Origin: Cyanobacteria bacterium RUI128
GTDB taxonomy: Bacteria; Cyanobacteriota; Vampirovibrionia; Gastranaerophilales; Gastranaerophilaceae
Direction: 5' to 3'
Length of the DNA stretch: 8,231 nucleotides
Assembly: GCA_024695725.1 (NCBI GenBank)
Contig: JAILHQ010000044.1
Span: forward strand, 1-8,231
The notes under the pieces are model-generated. The model saw nothing but the letters and a program-made list of their open reading frames with translations, was not told the origin of the DNA and made no database searches. Below are positions 5,067 to 8,231 of the stretch, one piece after another. Positions within the stretch are counted from its first letter, which is position 1; each line of letters begins with the position of its first letter. The translations under genes were made by a program, and so were the position numbers.

Positions 5067-6137
5067 TTAGCGTACGACTTTTTTAAGTCCTTTAGGTTTG
5101 TCGATGTTTCTGTGTAATTTTGTTGCTATTTCAAGTGCAAGCATCTGGCAGATTACTGCATTGGAAAACATTTGCAATACTTCATTTTTGCAGTCAATGT
5201 TGATATTAAAATTTGATATATATTTATTATTATGTTTTCCGATTATATATATTGACGGGTTGTATTCTTTTTTGATTTTGTCGAGGTTTTCAACGGCATT
5301 TGTTGAGAGTCCTTCGACAGACAAAAATACGACCGATGATTTTCTGTTTAGGACGGCAAGATGCCCGTGCATAAATTCGCCAATAAGAGCGGCATTGATA
5401 TTCATATAAGATGTCTCTTTTATCTTGAGAGCACCCTCTTTTGCTATTGCATAAGAAAGACCTTCTGCCAGAATAACCACAACTTTTTGTTTCGCAAGCA
5501 GACCTGCAAGCTGATGTACTTTGCTTCTCAGTCCGAGAGTTTTGCTGACTACATCAGGCAAATCTTTTAATGATTCAATATATTTATCCGTACTGTGTCC
5601 TTTTTGCCCTGCGATTTTCAGGGCAACAATCAGCACGCAGAGCATTTGTGCTGTAAAAGATTTTGTTGCGGCAATACTTCTTTCTGTCCCTGCAAGGCAA
5701 TTTACGTGATAATTTGTTTCTTTCCAGACTGTAGATTCCGGGTTGTTGGTAACACAAAGAGTTTCCAGCCAGTATTTCCCGTTTTCGTCTTCAAAACCAT
5801 TGTTTACCCTTCTTAAAGCGCTTATTGTATCGGTTGTTTCTCCTGACTGAGTAATAAATACATAGAGAGTATCTCTATCGTGCGGAATAACTTTTTTGAG
5901 AAGAAATTCGCTTGAGTATATTGCTCTTGCTTCGACACCTGCAATTTCGCCAACCAGTTCTGCAGAGAATCTTGCGCAGTGATAGGAAGAACCGCTTGCA
6001 ACAAGTACAATTTTGTTTACTTTTTCAGGAACACTTATTTTATCTACTCCTTCGATTTCTAATATACCTCTCAAAATCTCAGGTTGTTCATAGATTTCTC
6101 GTTCCATTGCTGTTTTTTTAGATGCAAAAATACTCAT
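5067..6137 (-). CDS. Stand-alone GlmS-type double-SIS sugar-phosphate isomerase/deaminase (no glutaminase domain)
   Basis: The 356-residue protein matches the isomerase half of glucosamine-6-phosphate synthase (GlmS) from its entry motif EIYEQPEILRG (14-24) to its C-terminal tail. SIS domain 1 has VASGSSYHCA (47-56), TQSGETTDT (96-104) and AGTERSIAATKSFTAQ (149-164), the sugar-phosphate loops. SIS domain 2 has AKEGALKIKETSY (232-244) and GEFMHGHLAVL (253-263). The catalytic residues of E. coli GlmS have counterparts: E488 = E241, H504 = H257 (same 16-residue spacing) and K603 = K353 in the tail DKPKGLKK. The Cys-nucleophile glutaminase domain is absent and the ORF starts cleanly with GAGGAA upstream, so this is not a visible truncation. 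Such proteins work as ammonia-using GlmS, glucosamine-6-phosphate deaminase (NagB-II/GlmD) or related isomerases; sequence alone does not decide. Role is probably amino-sugar supply or breakdown in the cytoplasm. Confidence 0.85.
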   Translation of the reverse strand: MSIFASKKTAMEREIYEQPEILRGILEIEGVDKISVPEKVNKIVLVASGSSYHCARFSAELVGEIAGVEARAIYSSEFLLKKVIPHDRDTLYVFITQSGETTDTISALRRVNNGFEDENGKYWLETLCVTNNPESTVWKETNYHVNCLAGTERSIAATKSFTAQMLCVLIVALKIAGQKGHSTDKYIESLKDLPDVVSKTLGLRSKVHQLAGLLAKQKVVVILAEGLSYAIAKEGALKIKETSYMNINAALIGEFMHGHLAVLNRKSSVVFLSVEGLSTNAVENLDKIKKEYNPSIYIIGKHNNKYISNFNINIDCKNEVLQMFSNAVICQMLALEIATKLHRNIDKPKGLKKVVR

Positions 6138-6192
6138 AACTTATAATTCCTCATACATTAGGATAAACGATTAGAATGTAATCTCCTTTTTT

Positions 6193-6201
6193 ATTCTAGC
6201 A
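6193..6201 (-). promoter_or_regulatory. Candidate extended -10 promoter of the SIS gene
   Basis: On the minus strand TGCTAGAAT combines a TGn extension with a good -10 hexamer (TAGAAT, 6193-6198). No good -35 is present at 17 bp, as expected for extended -10 promoters. Transcription would begin about 50 bases before the ATG at 6137; the leader contains GAGGAA nine bases before the start. Confidence 0.5.
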
Positions 6202-6224
6202 TTTTTTTTGCCAAAATAAAACCC

Positions 6225-6256
6225 CCATGCCCGAATAACAGTATATACAGGCATGG
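6225..6256. repeat. Inverted repeat CCATGCC/GGCATGG in the SIS-HU divergent region
   Basis: Seven-base perfect arms (6225-6231 and 6250-6256) enclose an 18-base centre that itself contains the palindrome GTATATAC (6241-6248). On the minus strand the right-hand side runs into GGG and TTTTATTTT, so it has a terminator-like look, but there is no gene upstream of it on that strand to terminate; it lies upstream of the SIS promoter. Operator or structural role is possible. Confidence 0.45.
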
Positions 6257-6363
6257 TTAACTACTCCAAATATAGGATTTTTTAGCTATTATAAACTTAT
6301 GTAAACTTGGAAAGTGTTATTTTGACTGCGTTTTAGGCTTTTGCGGCATTTTTTTGATAATTA

Positions 6364-6391
6364 TTGAAAATTTGTATGTATCTCATATAAT
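6364..6391 (+). promoter_or_regulatory. Sigma70-type promoter of the HU gene
   Basis: TTGAAA (6364-6369), a 16-bp spacer and a perfect TATAAT (6386-6391) lie ahead of AAGGAG (6411-6416) and ATG 6424. The transcript would start near 6398. A near-consensus promoter fits an abundant nucleoid protein. Confidence 0.85.
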
Positions 6392-6423
6392 AGTGTTGTA
6401 ATAAATAAGAAAGGAGTTTTCAA

Positions 6424-6702
6424 ATGAACAAAGAAGAATTAGTACAAGAAATTTCAAAGAAAGCTAAAGTTACTCAAAAAGATGCTGGTGAAGTTTTAAA
6501 CGCATTAGTTGAAACTATCCAAAAAACAGTTGCTAAAGGTAAAAAAGTTACATTAGTTGGTTTCGGTACTTGGGAAGCTCGTAAGAGAGCTGCTAGAACT
6601 GGCAGAAACCCACAAACAGGTAAAGAAATTTCTATCCCTGCGAAGACAGTTCCTGTATTCTCAGCTGGTAAGAAATTCAAAACTACTGTTAACGGTAAGT
6701 AA
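6424..6702 (+). CDS. hup: HU family DNA-binding protein
   Basis: HU is a small basic dimer that bends DNA and compacts the nucleoid. The 92-residue product has the standard length and layout: helical N-terminal half with MNKEELVQEISKKAKVTQKDA (1-21), the VTLVGFGTWEARKRAAR strand region (42-58), the family signature GRNPQTGKEISIPAKTVPVFSAGKKF (60-85) with the DNA-intercalating proline of the beta arm in RNPQTG, and a basic C-terminus. The VGFGTWE.R.RAAR form resembles cyanobacterial HU as I recall it. AAGGAG seven bases before ATG supports the start. It is flanked by its own promoter and terminator, so it is monocistronic. HU rather than IHF is favoured because of the typical HU signature and the solitary gene. 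Confidence 0.96.
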   Translation: MNKEELVQEISKKAKVTQKDAGEVLNALVETIQKTVAKGKKVTLVGFGTWEARKRAARTGRNPQTGKEISIPAKTVPVFSAGKKFKTTVNGK

Positions 6703-6724
6703 TTTATTTACTAAACAGGATTTG

Positions 6725-6754
6725 AAGGGAGTGACATTTGTCACTCCCTTTTTT
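6725..6754 (+). terminator. Rho-independent terminator of the HU gene
   Basis: A perfect 11-bp stem (AAGGGAGTGAC 6725-6735 with GTCACTCCCTT 6740-6750), ATTT loop and six T residues (6749-6754), 22 bases after the HU stop. Strong. Confidence 0.95.
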
Positions 6755-6810
6755 GTTGCACACATCTGCATGGCTATACATTACTTCCGGTATATTTACC
6801 TCTACATTTA

Positions 6811-6824
6811 CCCCCCCCACCCCC
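6811..6824. repeat. C8-A-C5 homopolymer tract upstream of groES
   Basis: Eight C, one A and five C stand alone in otherwise AT-rich sequence, about 35 bp upstream of the groES -35 box. Runs of this length are prone to slippage and the complementary G-run could form G-rich structure. Length error in sequencing or assembly is also possible. Confidence 0.8.
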
Positions 6825-6858
6825 AAATCTTAATTTTTCGTTAAGATAATTAAGATTT
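6825..6858. promoter_or_regulatory. Nested inverted repeat abutting the groESL promoter (candidate operator)
   Basis: AAATCTTAAT (6825-6834) pairs perfectly with ATTAAGATTT (6849-6858), a 10-bp match with a 14-base centre. The left arm can instead pair with a nearer copy, ATCTTAA (6827-6833) with TTAAGAT (6841-6847). The structure ends at the first base of the -35 box. It is unlike the CIRCE element (TTAGCACTC-N9-GAGTGCTAA), which I do not see here. Confidence 0.5.
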
Positions 6859-6885
6859 TGATTATTTTGTTATACATTATATTAT
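6858..6885 (+). promoter_or_regulatory. Candidate sigma70-type promoter of groESL
   Basis: TTGATT (6858-6863), a 16-bp spacer and TATTAT (6880-6885) precede AGGAGGG (6907-6913) and ATG 6922, giving a leader of about 30 bases. Both boxes match four or five consensus positions. Confidence 0.55.
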
Positions 6886-6921
6886 GTAAGATTTGATTAC
6901 TATGATAGGAGGGTAATAGAT

Positions 6922-7209
6922 ATGAGTATTAAACCGTTAGCAGACAGAATTGTTATCAAAGTTATTGAAGATACAGAGCAAACATCAGGCGGAATTTTTA
7001 TTCCGGACAGTGCAAAAGAAAAGCCTCAAAAGGGTGAAGTTGTAGCTGTTGGTTTGGGTAAAGTTGGTGAAAACGGTGAAAGAGAACCAATGGACGTAAA
7101 AGTTGGGGATATCATTTTATACGCTAAATATTCAGGCACCGATATCAAGATGGACGGTGTTGAATACAAGATCTTGTCTATTAAAGATGCTTTAGCAGTT
7201 CTGAGTTAA
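6922..7209 (+). CDS. groES: Co-chaperonin GroES
   Basis: GroES is the heptameric lid of the GroEL folding chamber. The 95-residue product has the full usual length and all family parts: the opening MSIKPLADRIVIKVIE, the mobile loop that docks on GroEL (about residues 17-32, EQTSGGIFIPDSAKEK, with the conserved GGI.IP core), the GEVVAVGLGK strand, the VKVGDIILYAKYSGTDI core (60-76) and the closing DGVEYKILSIKDALAVL. AGGAGGG eight bases before ATG 6922 is a near-perfect ribosome site. It is the first gene of the groES-groEL operon; groEL begins 30 bp after its stop. Confidence 0.97.
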   Translation: MSIKPLADRIVIKVIEDTEQTSGGIFIPDSAKEKPQKGEVVAVGLGKVGENGEREPMDVKVGDIILYAKYSGTDIKMDGVEYKILSIKDALAVLS

Positions 7210-7218
7210 TAAAAATAA

Positions 7219-8231
<1,013 letters not shown>

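Larger units (their letters stand above)
6138..6423. other. 286-bp divergent intergenic region between the SIS gene and HU
   Basis: This region contains the candidate SIS promoter, the CCATGCC/GGCATGG inverted repeat, a TTATGTAAAC motif (6297-6306) also found upstream of the Gln-rich gene, and the HU promoter. No small gene or known RNA was recognised in the remaining AT-rich sequence (about 6257-6360). Confidence 0.5.

Noticed and set aside
5098..6121. Several reading frames antisense to or overlapping the SIS gene
   Set aside because: All overlap a clear double-SIS protein with intact motifs and lack ribosome sites or recognisable content.
6325..6357. Possible terminator before HU ending in seven T residues (GCGGCATTTTTTT)
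   Set aside because: I could not build a stem of useful length: the preceding bases do not complement GCGGC, and no plus-strand gene lies upstream to be terminated.
6557..6844. Plus-strand reading frame overlapping HU and running past its terminator
   Set aside because: It lies out of frame across the HU coding sequence and through the HU terminator, with no ribosome site; a shadow.
6755..6921. CIRCE operator for groESL
   Set aside because: Searched for TTAGCACTC and GAGTGCTAA arms and close variants by eye; none seen. The inverted repeat present has a different sequence.

Overview
The window is AT-rich chromosomal DNA from a fermentative bacterium. The gene set suggests a non-photosynthetic relative of the Cyanobacteria (Melainabacteria/Vampirovibrionia, for example gut Gastranaerophilales). 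The reasons are a SepF-type division protein directly behind YggS, an HU protein of cyanobacterial flavour, an AdhE of anaerobic type, strong Shine-Dalgarno sites and low GC. This placement is inference from protein character and gene order; a Firmicute is the main alternative. No rRNA, tRNA, CRISPR array or insertion sequence was recognised.

Layout. (1) 1-1409, +: 3' part of adhE (alcohol dehydrogenase half), closed by a terminator. (2) 1548-2757, -: a two-gene operon yggS-sepF, with a clear sigma70-type promoter that has an inverted repeat between its -35 and -10, and its own terminator facing the adhE terminator. (3) 2758-3211: a 454-bp divergent spacer. (4) 3212-4654, +: two unfamiliar genes, a glutamine-rich low-complexity protein (about 31% Gln) and a putative CHAP/NlpC-P60-like cysteine hydrolase with a hydrophobic N-terminal segment and a Ser/Thr/Pro linker. 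(5) 4655-6137, -: a small divergent STAS-like protein and a stand-alone GlmS-type double-SIS sugar-phosphate isomerase. The cysteine hydrolase and STAS-like genes converge with abutting stop codons inside a perfect 17-bp palindrome. (6) 6424-6754, +: monocistronic HU gene with consensus promoter and a strong terminator. (7) 6858 to the end, +: groES-groEL operon, groEL cut by the window edge, without a recognisable CIRCE operator but with a different nested inverted repeat and a C8-A-C5 tract just upstream.

How the genes may work together. Most are housekeeping: ethanol/acetyl-CoA fermentation, PLP homeostasis, Z-ring anchoring, nucleoid structure and chaperonin. The least explained part is 3.2-5.0 kb, where the poly-Gln protein, the putative cell-wall hydrolase and the STAS-like protein sit together and share a short sequence motif (AACTATAC) in their flanks. 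This is the best candidate for something undescribed, but no function can be assigned from sequence alone.
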